This document shows positions 27,714 through 38,095 of a DNA stretch of 64,000 bases, in pieces. The notes beneath the pieces are model-generated. The model saw only the letters and a program-made list of their open reading frames with translations. It made no database searches and was not told the origin of the DNA. The DNA comes from Polynucleobacter meluiroseus (GTDB lineage: Bacteria > Pseudomonadota > Gammaproteobacteria > Burkholderiales > Burkholderiaceae). A program made the translations under genes and the position numbers. Position 1 is the first letter of the stretch. Each line of letters opens with the position of its first letter. The stretch spans positions 1 to 64,000 of the forward strand of contig CAMCVH010000001.1 in the NCBI GenBank assembly GCA_945881875.1, written 5' to 3'.

Positions 27714-29252
27714 ATGAAAAAACAACTATCTGCAATTTATTTATTGGGCGCCACATTGGCCGCCTTAGGCTTAATCAGTGGGCCGACGCTAGCGCAGGGG
27801 AATGGCGCTAAATCAACGGCTGCGCCAGCGGGCTCGACAGCACCCGCTGCAACCCCAAGAATTGGTCCTGATTTTGTGGATTTAGTTGAAAAAGCTAATC
27901 CTGCAGTGGTTAATATCAGAACAACTGAAAAAGTGAACGTCAGACAGTCACAAGGCGGCATCCCAGGCATGCCTAATATCCCAGGAATGCCTGGTATAGA
28001 CGAAGATCAAGCTGAATTTTTCCGCCGCTTCTTTGGTATTCCTTTGCCAACTCCAAAGCAAGGCCCTAATAACAATAAGCCCCAGCAAGAAGAGCAAAAC
28101 AGAGGTGTTGGATCAGGATTCATCATCGAGAGCAACGGTTTTATTTTGACGAATGCTCACGTGATTGAAGGCGCAACAACCATTTATGTCACCTTGCCTG
28201 ACAAAAGAGAATTCAAAGCTAAATTAATCGGTACTGATAAGCGTACCGATGTTGCTTTGGTCAAAATTGAAGCCACTGGTTTACCCCGTTTAACAATTGG
28301 TGATTCATCCAAAGTTCGCGTGGGCGAATGGGTTTTGGCGATTGGCTCACCGTTTGGTTTAGAAAATACTGTGACTGCTGGCATTGTGTCAGCGAAGAGT
28401 CGTGACACAGGTGATTACTTACCGTTTATTCAAACAGACGTTGCCGTCAATCCAGGTAACTCAGGTGGCCCTTTGTTGAATACACGTGGTGAAGTGATTG
28501 GTATCAACTCTCAAATCTTCTCCAGATCTGGTGGCTACATGGGTATCTCATTCGCCATTCCCATGGATGAGGCTATGAGAGTTTCTAATCAACTTAAAGC
28601 CAGCGGCAAAGTCAGCCGTGGACGTATTGGCGTGGCCATTGCTGAAGTCAGCAAAGAGGTTGCAGAGAGCTTAGGTTTACCTAAAGCTCGCGGCGCGTTA
28701 GTGCGTAACGTAGAGTCAGGTGCTCCAGCAGATAAAGCTGGCGTAGAAGCGGGCGACGTGATCTTGAGTTTTGATGGGCGCTTAATTGAAAAGTCATCTG
28801 ATCTTCCAAGAATTGTTGGCGACACAAAAGCGGGCGCAAAAGCTCAGATGGAAGTTTGGCGCAAAGGTGCTCAAAAAGAATTATCAGTAACAGTCGCTGA
28901 TTTAGAACCTGCTGAAAAGGTAGTGGCTAAAAAGGCTGATCCTGAGACAGCAGCAGCACCCAACAACAAAAACAATTTCAAAGTGGGTGTTGTTGAGTTA
29001 ACAGATGCCAAGCGTCGCGAGTTAAGTATTAAATCAGGCGTTGAGATTCAGAACCTAACTGATGGGCCCCTTTCAAAAGCGGGAGCAAGAGTGGGTGATG
29101 TGATTGTGCGAGTGGCAGATGTTGATATCACTACAGTCAAACAATTTGAAAATGCCATAAAAGCTCTACCCAAAAACAAATCGGTCGCTGTATTTATTCG
29201 AAGAGCCAATAGTACGATTGTGATTCCTGTAAAACCAGGTTCAAACGAATAA
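27714..29252 (+). CDS. degQ: Periplasmic serine protease DegQ/MucD (HtrA family)
   Basis: This is a Do-type protease/chaperone for misfolded envelope proteins. The ATG at 27714 gives 512 residues with a clear signal peptide (MKKQLSAIYLLGA, cleavage near ALAQ). The upstream TTG frame adds a non-secretory leader. The His/Asp/Ser triad is in LTNAHVIEG, RTDVALVKIE and NPGNSGGPLL near residues 153, 185 and 257. Two PDZ domains follow at about residues 300-390 and 430-510. A Met/Pro/Gly-rich linker after the signal is typical of MucD. In related genomes rpoE-rseA-rseB sit just upstream; they are missing here. Confidence 0.95.
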   Translation: MKKQLSAIYLLGATLAALGLISGPTLAQGNGAKSTAAPAGSTAPAATPRIGPDFVDLVEKANPAVVNIRTTEKVNVRQSQGGIPGMPNIPGMPGIDEDQAEFFRRFFGIPLPTPKQGPNNNKPQQEEQNRGVGSGFIIESNGFILTNAHVIEGATTIYVTLPDKREFKAKLIGTDKRTDVALVKIEATGLPRLTIGDSSKVRVGEWVLAIGSPFGLENTVTAGIVSAKSRDTGDYLPFIQTDVAVNPGNSGGPLLNTRGEVIGINSQIFSRSGGYMGISFAIPMDEAMRVSNQLKASGKVSRGRIGVAIAEVSKEVAESLGLPKARGALVRNVESGAPADKAGVEAGDVILSFDGRLIEKSSDLPRIVGDTKAGAKAQMEVWRKGAQKELSVTVADLEPAEKVVAKKADPETAAAPNNKNNFKVGVVELTDAKRRELSIKSGVEIQNLTDGPLSKAGARVGDVIVRVADVDITTVKQFENAIKALPKNKSVAVFIRRANSTIVIPVKPGSNE

Positions 29253-29343
29253 AACTCAAATAACCCTCTGCTTGATTGGCCTTTATTGGAAATTCAAGCT
29301 TAGGGTACGTAGCGACTACAATAGACAAAAGAGGCGTCTTATT

Positions 29344-29368
29344 GCAGTGCAATATGGTGTTGCATTGC
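29344..29368 (+). promoter_or_regulatory. Stem-loop in the lepA leader
   Basis: GCAGTGCAA (29344-29352) can pair with TTGCATTGC (29360-29368) with one G-T pair and a 7-base loop. It lies 22 bases before the lepA ATG, just upstream of a TAAGGA ribosome site. There is no T-run, so it is not a terminator. A role in translation control is only a guess. Confidence 0.35.
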
Positions 29369-29390
29369 GGCAAGCCGTTTTAAGGAATCC

Positions 29391-31199
29391 ATGGATCACA
29401 TACGTAATTTTTCTATTATTGCCCACATCGACCACGGTAAATCGACCCTAGCAGACCGGATTATTCAGCTTTGTGGGGGTCTTACAGACCGTGAGATGGA
29501 AGCCCAAGTCCTTGATTCAATGGACATTGAAAAAGAACGCGGCATCACCATCAAGGCCCAAACTGCTGCACTGAGCTACAAAGCTCGTGACGGCCAAATT
29601 TACAACCTCAATTTGATTGATACCCCAGGACACGTTGACTTCTCCTATGAGGTCAGCCGTTCCTTGTCAGCCTGTGAAGGTGCGCTCTTAGTGGTTGATG
29701 CCAGCCAAGGTGTTGAGGCTCAAACCGTAGCGAATTGCTATACAGCGATTGAATTGGGTGTGGAAGTTGTTCCAGTACTCAATAAGATTGACTTACCGCA
29801 GGCAGATCCAGACCGCGCTAAGCAAGAGATTGAAGATGTCATTGGTATTGATGCCACTGATGCGGTGTCTTGTTCTGCTAAAACTGGTCTAGGCGTTCAA
29901 GATGTTATCGAAGACCTGATTAAAAAAATCCCAGCCCCGAAGGGTGATGCCAAAGCACCGTTGCAAGCTTTGATCGTCGATTCTTGGTTTGATAATTACG
30001 TGGGCGTTGTGATGTTGGTACGTGTGATCAATGGCACATTAAAACCAAAAGATAAAGTTTTATTGATGGCTTCTGGCACCCAACACTTAGTAGAGCACGT
30101 CGGTGTCTTTACACCTAAGTCAATTGATCGTGCTGAACTGTCAGCAGGACAAGTGGGTTTCATCATTGCTGGTATTAAAGAATTAAAAGCAGCCAAGGTC
30201 GGTGATACCGTGACGCATGCACCCGGCCAACAAAATAAAACACCATCAGCAGAACCTCTGCCAGGCTTTAAAGAAGTTCAGCCTCAGGTCTTTGCTGGAC
30301 TGTACCCGGTTGAATCAAATCAATATGAAGCCTTACGCGAATCATTAGAAAAACTAAAACTCAATGATGCAGCGCTCATGTATGAGCCAGAAGTATCTCA
30401 AGCTTTAGGCTTTGGTTTCCGTTGTGGATTCTTAGGCCTATTGCATATGGAAATTGTGCAAGAGCGCTTGGAGCGCGAGTTCAACATGGAGTTGATTACA
30501 ACAGCTCCTACGGTTGTTTACGAAGTTGATCTCAAAGATGGGACTAAGCTGGTGGTAGATAACCCAGCGAAGATGCCTGATCCAAGCCGTATTGAAATGA
30601 TCCTAGAGCCTATCGTGGTGGTGAACTTATTCATGCCACAAGAATATGTGGGCGCTGTCATTACTTTATGTACTGGTAAACGTGGTATCCAAATGGATAT
30701 GCAATATGTTGGACGCCAAGTCAGACTTACTTACGAAATGCCCATGGGCGAGATCGTATTAGATTTCTTTGATCGCTTGAAATCCATTTCACGCGGTTAT
30801 GCATCCATGGATTATGAATTCAAAGAATACCGTGCCTCTGATGTAGTGAAAGTCGACATTTTGATCAATAGTGAAAAAGTTGATGCACTTTCCATCATTG
30901 TTCACAGAAACAACAGTCAATACCGCGGTCGTGAAGTAGTCGCAAAAATGCGCGAGATCATTCCACGTCAGATGTTTGACATTGCTATTCAGGCAGCGAT
31001 TGGTAGCGGCATCATTGCTCGTGAAAACGTTAAAGCTTTGCGTAAAAACGTTTTAGCGAAATGTTACGGTGGTGACATCACTCGTAAGAAGAAATTATTA
31101 GAAAAGCAAAAAGCGGGTAAGCGACGCATGAAGCAAGTGGGTAACGTCGAGATTCCTCAAGAGGCATTCTTGGCTATTCTTCAAGTGGAGGATAAATAA
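29391..31199 (+). CDS. lepA: Elongation factor 4 (LepA)
   Basis: LepA is a ribosomal GTPase that aids initiation and back-translocation under stress. The 602-residue protein has the G1 motif AHIDHGKST at residues 10-18, DTPGHVD near residue 77, and NKIDLP near residue 131. The LepA-specific C-terminal domain contains [20 protein letters not shown] near residue 560. Its stop overlaps the lepB ATG by one base (TAATG), so lepA-lepB are coupled. Confidence 0.98.
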   Translation: MDHIRNFSIIAHIDHGKSTLADRIIQLCGGLTDREMEAQVLDSMDIEKERGITIKAQTAALSYKARDGQIYNLNLIDTPGHVDFSYEVSRSLSACEGALLVVDASQGVEAQTVANCYTAIELGVEVVPVLNKIDLPQADPDRAKQEIEDVIGIDATDAVSCSAKTGLGVQDVIEDLIKKIPAPKGDAKAPLQALIVDSWFDNYVGVVMLVRVINGTLKPKDKVLLMASGTQHLVEHVGVFTPKSIDRAELSAGQVGFIIAGIKELKAAKVGDTVTHAPGQQNKTPSAEPLPGFKEVQPQVFAGLYPVESNQYEALRESLEKLKLNDAALMYEPEVSQALGFGFRCGFLGLLHMEIVQERLEREFNMELITTAPTVVYEVDLKDGTKLVVDNPAKMPDPSRIEMILEPIVVVNLFMPQEYVGAVITLCTGKRGIQMDMQYVGRQVRLTYEMPMGEIVLDFFDRLKSISRGYASMDYEFKEYRASDVVKVDILINSEKVDALSIIVHRNNSQYRGREVVAKMREIIPRQMFDIAIQAAIGSGIIARENVKALRKNVLAKCYGGDITRKKKLLEKQKAGKRRMKQVGNVEIPQEAFLAILQVEDK

Positions 31200-32005
31200 T
31201 GAACTTTGCATTGATCCTGTTTATCTTGGTCGTGATCACTGGTATTGCATGGGTTGCTGACAAGCTTGTTTTTGCACCTGCAAGAAAAGCTGCTGGCATT
31301 CATCGTATGCCACTTTGGTTGGAATACACAGCCAGCTTCTTCCCGGTTATTTTTGCTGTATTCTTTTTACGTTCATTCTTGTTTGAGCCTTTCAAGATCC
31401 CGTCTGGATCCATGATCCCATCATTGATGATTGGCGATTTCATATTGGTTAATAAATTCACTTATGGTGTTCGTTTACCTGTTCTCAATCAAAAAATCAT
31501 TGAGATGAACGCGCCGCAACGTGGTGACGTCGCTGTATTTCGTTACCCTTCAGACGAGTCGATTGACTACATCAAGCGTGTCATCGCTTTACCTGGTGAC
31601 GTAGTTTCTTATCAGGACAAGCGCTTGTCATTGAACGGTCAGCCATTGGCTTATGAGACCAAGCCAGACTTTTTAGATCCTGAGTCTTTATCTTATGTGA
31701 AGTTTTATCGCGAAACATTTCCAAAAGAGTTTGGCGGTTACTCGCATCAGATTCTTAATCATGCCGAGCGTCCAGGCACTATCTTCAATCCAGCGCCTTT
31801 TCCATATTCAGAAAACTGCCAATACACCATCTCGGGTGTGACGTGTACTGTCCCACCGGGTCATTACTTCGTCATGGGTGATAACCGTGACAATTCAGCA
31901 GATTCTCGCTATTGGGGATTCGTTCCAGAAGCTAACTTAGTCGGTAAGGCCTTCTTTGTTTGGATGAACCTGAGTGATCTAAAACGGATTGGGCGTTTTG
32001 AGTGA
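31199..32005 (+). CDS. lepB: Signal peptidase I
   Basis: LepB removes signal peptides at the outer face of the inner membrane. The 268-residue protein has two N-terminal membrane segments. The catalytic Ser is in [15 protein letters not shown] near residue 73, the Lys in [12 protein letters not shown] near residue 126, and the [11 protein letters not shown] box E near residue 227. It is coupled to lepA upstream and overlaps rnc by four bases. Confidence 0.97.
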   Translation: MNFALILFILVVITGIAWVADKLVFAPARKAAGIHRMPLWLEYTASFFPVIFAVFFLRSFLFEPFKIPSGSMIPSLMIGDFILVNKFTYGVRLPVLNQKIIEMNAPQRGDVAVFRYPSDESIDYIKRVIALPGDVVSYQDKRLSLNGQPLAYETKPDFLDPESLSYVKFYRETFPKEFGGYSHQILNHAERPGTIFNPAPFPYSENCQYTISGVTCTVPPGHYFVMGDNRDNSADSRYWGFVPEANLVGKAFFVWMNLSDLKRIGRFE

Positions 32006-32829
32006 GCAAGATAGTTAAGGCTGAGCCAAGCGCTCGCGTCCCACCAGACCTCAATGGTCTGCAGGAGCGTTTGGGCTATACATTTATCAAGCCTGACTTA
32101 TTAGTTCAAGCTTTAACGCACCGCAGTCACAGTAAAAAAAATAATGAGCGTTTAGAGTTTCTAGGCGATTCCGTTCTAAATTGTTCGGTTGCTGAAATTC
32201 TTTATGAGCGATACACCAGTCTTGATGAGGGTGATTTATCACGTGTTCGCGCTAACTTAGTGAAGCAACAAGCGCTTTATGAAATAGCCCAAGCTCTGCA
32301 GTTATCTGATTGTTTGCGCTTGGGTGAGGGCGAGTTAAAAAGTGGTGGATTCAAACGCCCATCTATTTTGGCAGACACATTCGAAGCTATCATTGGCGCC
32401 ATATTTTTAGATTCTGGTTTTGATGCTTCTAAGAAGGTTTTAAAGAAGTGGTACTCACAAATATTAGAGCATGTTGATCCAAAGACTTTAGGTAAGGATG
32501 ACAAAACCCTTTTGCAAGAATACTTGCAAGGTCATCAACTACCTTTGCCTGTCTATAACGTCATTGCAACAACGGGTGTGGCGCACAACCAGCAATTTGA
32601 AGTGGAATGCTCTATTACTAGCCTGAAGGTCATCTTGAGCGGTAAGGGAGCCTCTCGCCGAGCCGCCGAGCAGGTGGCTGCCAAAATTTCATTGGAGGCG
32701 GCTCAGAAAATAATCTCTCAAAGTGGCCGTCAACCGAAAAAAACAAAAGCAACTAAGAAGAAAGCTTCTTTAATTACAAAGCCTGATCCAACTGAAGATC
32801 AGCTCAACTTGAAGCTCAAGTCGGAATAA
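32002..32829 (+). CDS. rnc: Ribonuclease III
   Basis: RNase III cuts double-stranded RNA in rRNA processing and regulation. The 275-residue protein starts at a GTG overlapping the lepB stop. It has the signature [14 protein letters not shown] near residue 48, acidic catalytic residues in [13 protein letters not shown] near residue 126, and a dsRNA-binding domain from about residue 165 to 235. A Lys-rich tail of about 40 residues extends beyond the usual 226-residue E. coli form, as in other Burkholderiaceae. Confidence 0.97.
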   Translation: MSKIVKAEPSARVPPDLNGLQERLGYTFIKPDLLVQALTHRSHSKKNNERLEFLGDSVLNCSVAEILYERYTSLDEGDLSRVRANLVKQQALYEIAQALQLSDCLRLGEGELKSGGFKRPSILADTFEAIIGAIFLDSGFDASKKVLKKWYSQILEHVDPKTLGKDDKTLLQEYLQGHQLPLPVYNVIATTGVAHNQQFEVECSITSLKVILSGKGASRRAAEQVAAKISLEAAQKIISQSGRQPKKTKATKKKASLITKPDPTEDQLNLKLKSE

Positions 32830-32844
32830 TAGGAATAAAAATAC

Positions 32845-33750
32845 ATGACATTTAGATGCGGAACGATTGCCATAGTAGGACGACCAAACGTTGGTAAATC
32901 AACTCTGCTCAATGCTCTTGTAGGACAAAAGGTCAGCATCACTTCACGTAAGGCCCAAACAACTCGTCATCGTATCTTGGGCTTACAAACCACTGAAACA
33001 GCCCAGTTTATTTTGGTGGACACGCCAGGATTCCAGACGAAGTACAACAATGCGATGAACAAAGTCATGAACCGTACAGTGAGAACTGCCATGGCTGATG
33101 TGGATCTGATTTGTTTTGTGGTGGAGTCTGGTTACTGGAGTAAAGCCGATGAGCAAGTGCTTGAGCTGCTACCCAAAGATATTCCGGTTATTTTGTTAGC
33201 TAATAAATTAGATGTATTTGCTCAAAGAGCTGATGCTCCTGAAGACCGTGATCAAAAACTATTTACCTTCATGCGTGAGATGAGTGAGAAATTTGAGTTC
33301 TCAGAGATCATTCCCATGACTGCTAAAAATGCTGAAGATGTTAAAAGATTACTCAACGCTATGGAGCCTTACTTGCCAGAGCAAGAGGCTATTTACGATC
33401 CTGAAATGTTGACGGATCGTAGCGAGAAATTTTTAGCAGCAGAAATTCTTCGAGAAAAAGTATTCCGTTACACAGGTGATGAGCTCCCTTACTCCAGTGC
33501 TGTTGTCATTGATCAATTTAAGATGGATGGCAAGATGAGGCGCATTGCCGCGACGATCTTGGTTGACCGTGAGAGTCACAAAGCGATGGTCATTGGTGAG
33601 AAGGGCGATAAATTAAAGCGTATCTCCACTGAGGCCCGTATTGATATGGAAAAACTCTTTGACGGTAAAGTTTTCCTTGAGACTTGGGTAAAAGTCAAAG
33701 GTGGTTGGGCTGATGACCGAGTTATTCTGCGTGAGCAGGGTATCGAGTAA
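32845..33750 (+). CDS. era: GTPase Era
   Basis: Era is an essential GTPase for 16S rRNA maturation. The 301-residue protein has [16 protein letters not shown] near residue 12, DTPGF near residue 58, NKLD near residue 118, and a C-terminal KH domain with [20 protein letters not shown] near residue 247. It lies 15 bases after rnc, in the conserved rnc-era-recO order. Confidence 0.98.
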   Translation: MTFRCGTIAIVGRPNVGKSTLLNALVGQKVSITSRKAQTTRHRILGLQTTETAQFILVDTPGFQTKYNNAMNKVMNRTVRTAMADVDLICFVVESGYWSKADEQVLELLPKDIPVILLANKLDVFAQRADAPEDRDQKLFTFMREMSEKFEFSEIIPMTAKNAEDVKRLLNAMEPYLPEQEAIYDPEMLTDRSEKFLAAEILREKVFRYTGDELPYSSAVVIDQFKMDGKMRRIAATILVDRESHKAMVIGEKGDKLKRISTEARIDMEKLFDGKVFLETWVKVKGGWADDRVILREQGIE

Positions 33751-33761
33751 GAGAATTCAGT

Positions 33762-34484
33762 ATGGCGATCCGTGTATCAGACGAACTAGCCTATGTACTT
33801 CATAGCATTCCCTATAAAGAAACCAGTCTTATTCTGGATGTCTTCACCCGTTCCTATGGGCGCATGGCTTTAATTGCCAAAGGTGCTAAAAGACCTCATT
33901 CTGTTTTACGCCCTGTATTACAAAGATTCCAACCTTTAGCAGTTTCTTGGAGTGGGAAAAGCGAATTAAGAACGATGACCAAAGCTGAATGGTTAGGTGG
34001 TGTACCACCTTTGGTAGGAGATGCCTTGTTATGTGGCTTTTACCTGAATGAACTATTAGTTAAATTTACAGCCCGCGAGGATTCTCATGAGGATCTGTAC
34101 GACGAATACTCCAAAACTGTTCACTTGCTTGGTCAAGATCCAACGGATCTTGAGCCCATTCTTAGGCCTTTCGAAATCACTCTCTTAAAAGAGACTGGTT
34201 TTGCTGCCGCCTTAGATCGCTGTATTGATAGTCATGATGGTTTTGAAGATGATGAGCACTACATCTATCAGCCTGAGCGTGGCATCAGAAAGATACAAGC
34301 GGATGACCCTGGCCATTGGCCAGTCATGACGGGTAAACACCTGCGTTGTATGAACGCTCAGGACTACAGTGATAGTGATACCTTGAGCCAGAGTAAATCC
34401 TTAACGCGCTTCATCCTGGGCCTGCACCTTCAGGATCAAACCATGATGACCCGTCAGATTTTGATTGATTTGAAGAAGATTTAA
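33762..34484 (+). CDS. recO: DNA repair protein RecO
   Basis: RecO loads RecA in the RecFOR gap-repair pathway. The 240-residue protein has an N-terminal OB-fold (YVLHSIPYKETSLILDVFTR, residues about 10-29) followed by a helical domain, as in proteobacterial RecO. No zinc Cys cluster is seen, which is normal for this group. Its place between era and pdxJ supports the call. Confidence 0.94.
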   Translation: MAIRVSDELAYVLHSIPYKETSLILDVFTRSYGRMALIAKGAKRPHSVLRPVLQRFQPLAVSWSGKSELRTMTKAEWLGGVPPLVGDALLCGFYLNELLVKFTAREDSHEDLYDEYSKTVHLLGQDPTDLEPILRPFEITLLKETGFAAALDRCIDSHDGFEDDEHYIYQPERGIRKIQADDPGHWPVMTGKHLRCMNAQDYSDSDTLSQSKSLTRFILGLHLQDQTMMTRQILIDLKKI

Positions 34485-34510
34485 CTTTCTTTCATAGGCA
34501 TAATTAAGTC

Positions 34511-35275
34511 ATGTCATTACAACCTAAAAATATCATTGATCTAGGCATCAACATCGATCACGTGGCCACTCTCAGAAACGCCAGAGGCACGGTTTACCCT
34601 GATCCAATCAAAGCGGCTCAATTGGCAGAGCAATACGGTGCCGATTTAATTACATTGCACTTAAGAGAAGATCGTCGACATATCAAAGATGCTGATTTGA
34701 TCAATATGCGACCACTCATAAAAACGCGTATGAACTTAGAGTGCGCCGTTACTCAAGAGATGATTGATATTGCTTGTCAGGTGAAGCCTCATGATGTTTG
34801 CTTGGTACCAGAGAAGCGCCAAGAGGTGACTACCGAAGGTGGCTTGGATGTCATTGGACACTTCGAGGCTATCAAGAAAGCCACACAGCAACTCATTCAA
34901 GCGGGTATCACTGTATCGATTTTCATTGATCCAGATGAAAAGCAAATTGCTAAAGCTAAAGAAGCTGGCGCCACAGTCATTGAGTTGCATACCGGAAAGT
35001 ATGCTGACACCAGTGGAGCAGAGCAAATTTCAGAATTACAGCGTATTAGAAAAGCTGCTCAATATGGCCAATCTATTGGTTTAAAAGTTAACGCTGGACA
35101 TGGTTTACATGAAGGCAATGTCCAAGCTATTGCAGAAATACTAGAAATAGCAGAATTGAATATTGGCCACGCCATCATTGCTGAAGCTGTTTTTAAAGGT
35201 TTGCAAGCTGCGATCCAGGATATAAGAGCTCTGATGTTTGCTGCTAGAGAAAAAGCCATGAAGGCTCAGAAATGA
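34511..35275 (+). CDS. pdxJ: Pyridoxine 5'-phosphate synthase
   Basis: PdxJ condenses deoxyxylulose 5-phosphate with an aminoacetone phosphate to form pyridoxine phosphate. The 254-residue TIM-barrel protein has the [16 protein letters not shown] opening, [13 protein letters not shown] near residue 45, and catalytic-site motifs [13 protein letters not shown] near residue 98 and NAGHGLH near residue 196. It is followed by acpS after 10 bases, the classic pdxJ-acpS pair. Confidence 0.97.
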   Translation: MSLQPKNIIDLGINIDHVATLRNARGTVYPDPIKAAQLAEQYGADLITLHLREDRRHIKDADLINMRPLIKTRMNLECAVTQEMIDIACQVKPHDVCLVPEKRQEVTTEGGLDVIGHFEAIKKATQQLIQAGITVSIFIDPDEKQIAKAKEAGATVIELHTGKYADTSGAEQISELQRIRKAAQYGQSIGLKVNAGHGLHEGNVQAIAEILEIAELNIGHAIIAEAVFKGLQAAIQDIRALMFAAREKAMKAQK

Positions 35276-35285
35276 AAGTCCATTC

Positions 35286-35726
35286 ATGATCGCTGGCGTT
35301 GGTACGGACATCTTAAAGATGGATCGCTTGATTGCTAGCTATCAGCGGACTAAAGGCCGCTTAGCAGAGCGCATCTTAGGCCCTGATGAAATGCTGGTCT
35401 TCAAAGCCCGCTTAGCTCGAAACGAATCTAGGGGCATGGCTTACTTAGCAACTCGGTTTGCTGCTAAAGAAGCATTTTCAAAAGCAATTGGTTTGGGCAT
35501 GCGAAGTCCTATGTCTTGGCGTGTCATGCAAACACTGAATGATCCAAGCGGTAAACCAGTTATCAAATGCTCTGGCGCTCTTGAGAAATTCATGCAAGAT
35601 AAATTTTATTCAGCACAGGTCAGTATCAGTGATGAAGTCGATATGGCCATAGCGTTTGTTGTGGTTACCTATGGCACGTCCGTTGTCACTGGTGCAACAG
35701 ACTATAAAGACCTCGGCGGTTCTTGA
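35286..35726 (+). CDS. acpS: Holo-ACP synthase
   Basis: AcpS transfers 4'-phosphopantetheine from CoA to the ACP encoded at 26.1 kb. The 146-residue protein has AGVGTDILKMDRL near residue 3 with the metal-binding Asp, and the signature ATRFAAKEAFSKAIG near residue 56. An extra C-terminal tail of about 15 residues follows the core. It is in the pdxJ-acpS-nagZ order. Confidence 0.95.
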   Translation: MIAGVGTDILKMDRLIASYQRTKGRLAERILGPDEMLVFKARLARNESRGMAYLATRFAAKEAFSKAIGLGMRSPMSWRVMQTLNDPSGKPVIKCSGALEKFMQDKFYSAQVSISDEVDMAIAFVVVTYGTSVVTGATDYKDLGGS

Positions 35727-35780
35727 ATAAAATAAATCACGAAACAAACAAAAAACATCAAACCAAACTAAAAATCCATC

Positions 35781-36860
35781 ATGACTAATAAACAAGATTA
35801 CAAAGCAGGTCCAATCGTTCTTGATGTTGTCGGTAAGATTCTCAGCAATGAAGACATCCGCCGAATAGCGCACCCTAAAACGGGTGGTGTTATTTTATTT
35901 GGTCGTAATTATCAAGATCGCAAGCAACTAACAGCTTTAACAAAAGCTATTAAAGCGGTGAGATCCGATGTCATGATCAGCATTGATCATGAGGGTGGTC
36001 GTGTTCAGCGTTGCAGAACCGATGGGTTTACCCATTTACCCGCTATGAAGAAATTAGGCGACATCTGGACCAATCATGGCAAGAAGGCTGATGCAGAGCA
36101 TGCTTTGTTAGCGATGAATGCTGCCACCTCTGTTGGCTTTGTCTTAGCCAGCGAATTAAGAGCTTGTGGCGTTGATTTCAGTTTCACACCCGTTCTTGAT
36201 TTGGACTTTGGAAGAAGTGGTGTGATTGGAGATCGTTCATTCAATAGGGATCCCCAGATCGCCGCTACTTTAGCCAAAAGCTTGAACCATGGTTTGCAAT
36301 TGGCAGGTATGTCTAACTGCGGTAAACACTTCCCAGGGCATGGTTGGGCTGAAGCAGATTCTCATGTAGCTATTCCGGTGGATGAGCGCTCTCTCAAACA
36401 GATCATTAATGATGATGCCAAACCCTATGAGTATTTAGGTCTGAGTTTGGCATCTGTTATGCCAGCCCATGTGATTTATCCAAAGGTGGATAAAAACCCG
36501 GCTGGATTCTCAAAGGTTTGGTTACAAGACATCCTCAGAAAGCAATTACAGTTCACGGGAGTCATCTTCAGTGATGATTTATCGATGGAAGGTGCTTCGG
36601 TTGCAGGCAGTGTGGTTAAAGGTGCTGAGATGGCCTTAAAAGCCGGCTGTGATCAGGTTCTCATCTGTAATCGCCCTGATTTAGCGGATCAACTTCTCAA
36701 TGACTTGAATTACGATAAAAAATCATTTGAAGTATCGAGAGCCCGCCTACAAAAACTCATGCCAACATCCAGTGCTCTTGATTGGGATGGACTACAACAA
36801 AGCCCAGACTATCAACGAGCCATACAACAGTTGAAAGATTTAAAGTTAATCAGTGGGTAA
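35781..36860 (+). CDS. nagZ: Beta-N-acetylhexosaminidase NagZ
   Basis: NagZ removes GlcNAc from cell-wall muropeptides in recycling. The 359-residue GH3 enzyme has ISIDHEGGRVQR near residue 68, DLDFGRSGVIGDRSF near residue 142, the flexible catalytic loop CGKHFPGHGWAEADSH near residue 177, and the nucleophile Asp in FSDDLSMEGA near residue 263. No signal peptide is seen, as expected for the cytoplasmic enzyme. Confidence 0.96.
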   Translation: MTNKQDYKAGPIVLDVVGKILSNEDIRRIAHPKTGGVILFGRNYQDRKQLTALTKAIKAVRSDVMISIDHEGGRVQRCRTDGFTHLPAMKKLGDIWTNHGKKADAEHALLAMNAATSVGFVLASELRACGVDFSFTPVLDLDFGRSGVIGDRSFNRDPQIAATLAKSLNHGLQLAGMSNCGKHFPGHGWAEADSHVAIPVDERSLKQIINDDAKPYEYLGLSLASVMPAHVIYPKVDKNPAGFSKVWLQDILRKQLQFTGVIFSDDLSMEGASVAGSVVKGAEMALKAGCDQVLICNRPDLADQLLNDLNYDKKSFEVSRARLQKLMPTSSALDWDGLQQSPDYQRAIQQLKDLKLISG

Positions 36861-36882
36861 TTAATCACTTAAAGGACACAGT

Positions 36883-37662
36883 ATGGTTTTGCATCACATC
36901 CCAAATTTTAATAAATCGAAACTAATTAGATCTTTATATTCAGTTTGCTTAATTAGTTTAGCGAGCATTTTGAATCAAGCTCATGCTGCACATCCTTTGG
37001 TATCTGAAGATACTGGAACACAAGGAGTGGGTGGGTATCAGGTAGAAATTAATACCGACTGGTTAAAAGATGAGGGAGTTAAAACTAGGATTGCTACAGC
37101 AACACTTACTAGAGGTGTTTTAGATAACCTAGATACTTTTATTAATCTCCCTTATACGCTCTCAGAGCCCAATGGTTTCAATGATATGAGCATTGGCCTT
37201 AAGTGGCGATTTTTGGAGGTAGATGGGTTCTCAATGGGTTTAAAGCCAGAGTACCGATTAGCAACAGGCGATCAACAAAAAAGCTTGGGTGATGGACGTT
37301 CAGGTGAAGCATTAACGCTCATGACTCAGTATGAGTGGGGCGCATTCACATGGCTCTTTAATATTGGTAGTGAGCGCCATCGTTATTCAGATCCTACAAA
37401 GAATCAAGAGTCTCGCAAGTACATTCACAAATCATCCGTAGCTATGTTGTATGCCATTAACGACGAATGGACTGTACTGATTGATTCGGGAGTGAAATCT
37501 CACAGTGCTAAACAGGAAAAGACAGAACCGCAGTTCGCTGTTCTAGGTTTAATACATCAAGTCAATGATGATCTTGATCTTGATATTGGATATAAAAAAT
37601 CTTTGAACCGCTCTGAAACCGACAAACAGATTGGTGTAGGTATTACCTATCGCTTTAAGTAA
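36883..37662 (+). CDS. Outer-membrane transporter-like protein (phenol MetA-type)
   Basis: The 259-residue protein has an N-terminal signal peptide (hydrophobic region about residues 16-35, ending NQAHA). It opens the mature part with HPLVSEDTGTQGVGGYQVE, a pattern of the MetA-pathway phenol-degradation transporter-like family. Alternating hydrophobic strands and a terminal aromatic residue (ITYRFK) fit an outer-membrane beta-barrel. The substrate is unknown. It lies 22 bases downstream of nagZ and could be cotranscribed. Confidence 0.75.
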   Translation: MVLHHIPNFNKSKLIRSLYSVCLISLASILNQAHAAHPLVSEDTGTQGVGGYQVEINTDWLKDEGVKTRIATATLTRGVLDNLDTFINLPYTLSEPNGFNDMSIGLKWRFLEVDGFSMGLKPEYRLATGDQQKSLGDGRSGEALTLMTQYEWGAFTWLFNIGSERHRYSDPTKNQESRKYIHKSSVAMLYAINDEWTVLIDSGVKSHSAKQEKTEPQFAVLGLIHQVNDDLDLDIGYKKSLNRSETDKQIGVGITYRFK

Positions 37663-37702
37663 AAGAGAGTATAAGAAAGTAAAAGAAAAAACGATCTCAA
37701 AC

Positions 37703-37722
37703 ACTTGGGCGTTCGCCCAAGT
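37703..37722. terminator. Hairpin between convergent genes, possible terminator
   Basis: ACTTGGGCG (37703-37711) pairs with CGCCCAAGT (37714-37722). Flanking AACGA and TCGTT can extend the pairing. A T-tract follows about 12 bases later on the minus strand, so it may end the 60-residue minus-strand gene or both neighbours. Confidence 0.5.
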
Positions 37723-37760
37723 CGTTAATTTCAAATCTAACTCAGTGAATACTAAGTGAA

Positions 37761-37943
37761 TTAAGCTAAACGAACTTTAGCTGTCAGATACTCTTTATCG
37801 CCGTGCTGGACTTCTGCTAGGCGAAGCGCTTCTCTTTCAAATTCAACAATGCCTGAGTTGAGCTGTTGGCGATCAAGGGAGATCACGTAAGTCCAAACAA
37901 GACTGCGGTCTTTTCTTTTAAATACGTCTACTATTCTTCTCAT
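37761..37943 (-). CDS. Small hypothetical protein, 60 residues
   Basis: The product is soluble, charged and basic, opening MRRIVDVFKRKDRS and ending LTAKVRLA. A GAGA-type ribosome site precedes the ATG, a hairpin follows the stop, and the amino-acid composition is balanced, all in favour of a real gene. No known motif is recognised. It lies between the outer-membrane protein gene and the YeeE/YedE operon, on the opposite strand from both. Confidence 0.6.
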   Translation of the reverse strand: MRRIVDVFKRKDRSLVWTYVISLDRQQLNSGIVEFEREALRLAEVQHGDKEYLTAKVRLA

Positions 37944-38065
37944 AATTGTCTCTTTTTCTAACTCTGCTAAGTTACCACCGAGTTATTACAAATTTACTAC
38001 AAACTACTATATTTAGTTATCAGTATTACCCCTTACCCCTAGCTATTGTATTTTTGACAAGATAT

Positions 38066-38095
38066 TTGACATTTAATTCCCTAATAATATATAAT
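38066..38095 (+). promoter_or_regulatory. Strong sigma-70 promoter for the YeeE/YedE pair
   Basis: A perfect TTGACA (38066-38071) is separated by 18 bases from a perfect TATAAT (38090-38095). Transcription would start near 38102, about 50 bases before the ATG. The spacer and -10 lie inside the inverted repeat described next, so the promoter is probably repressed by a dimeric regulator. Confidence 0.75.
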
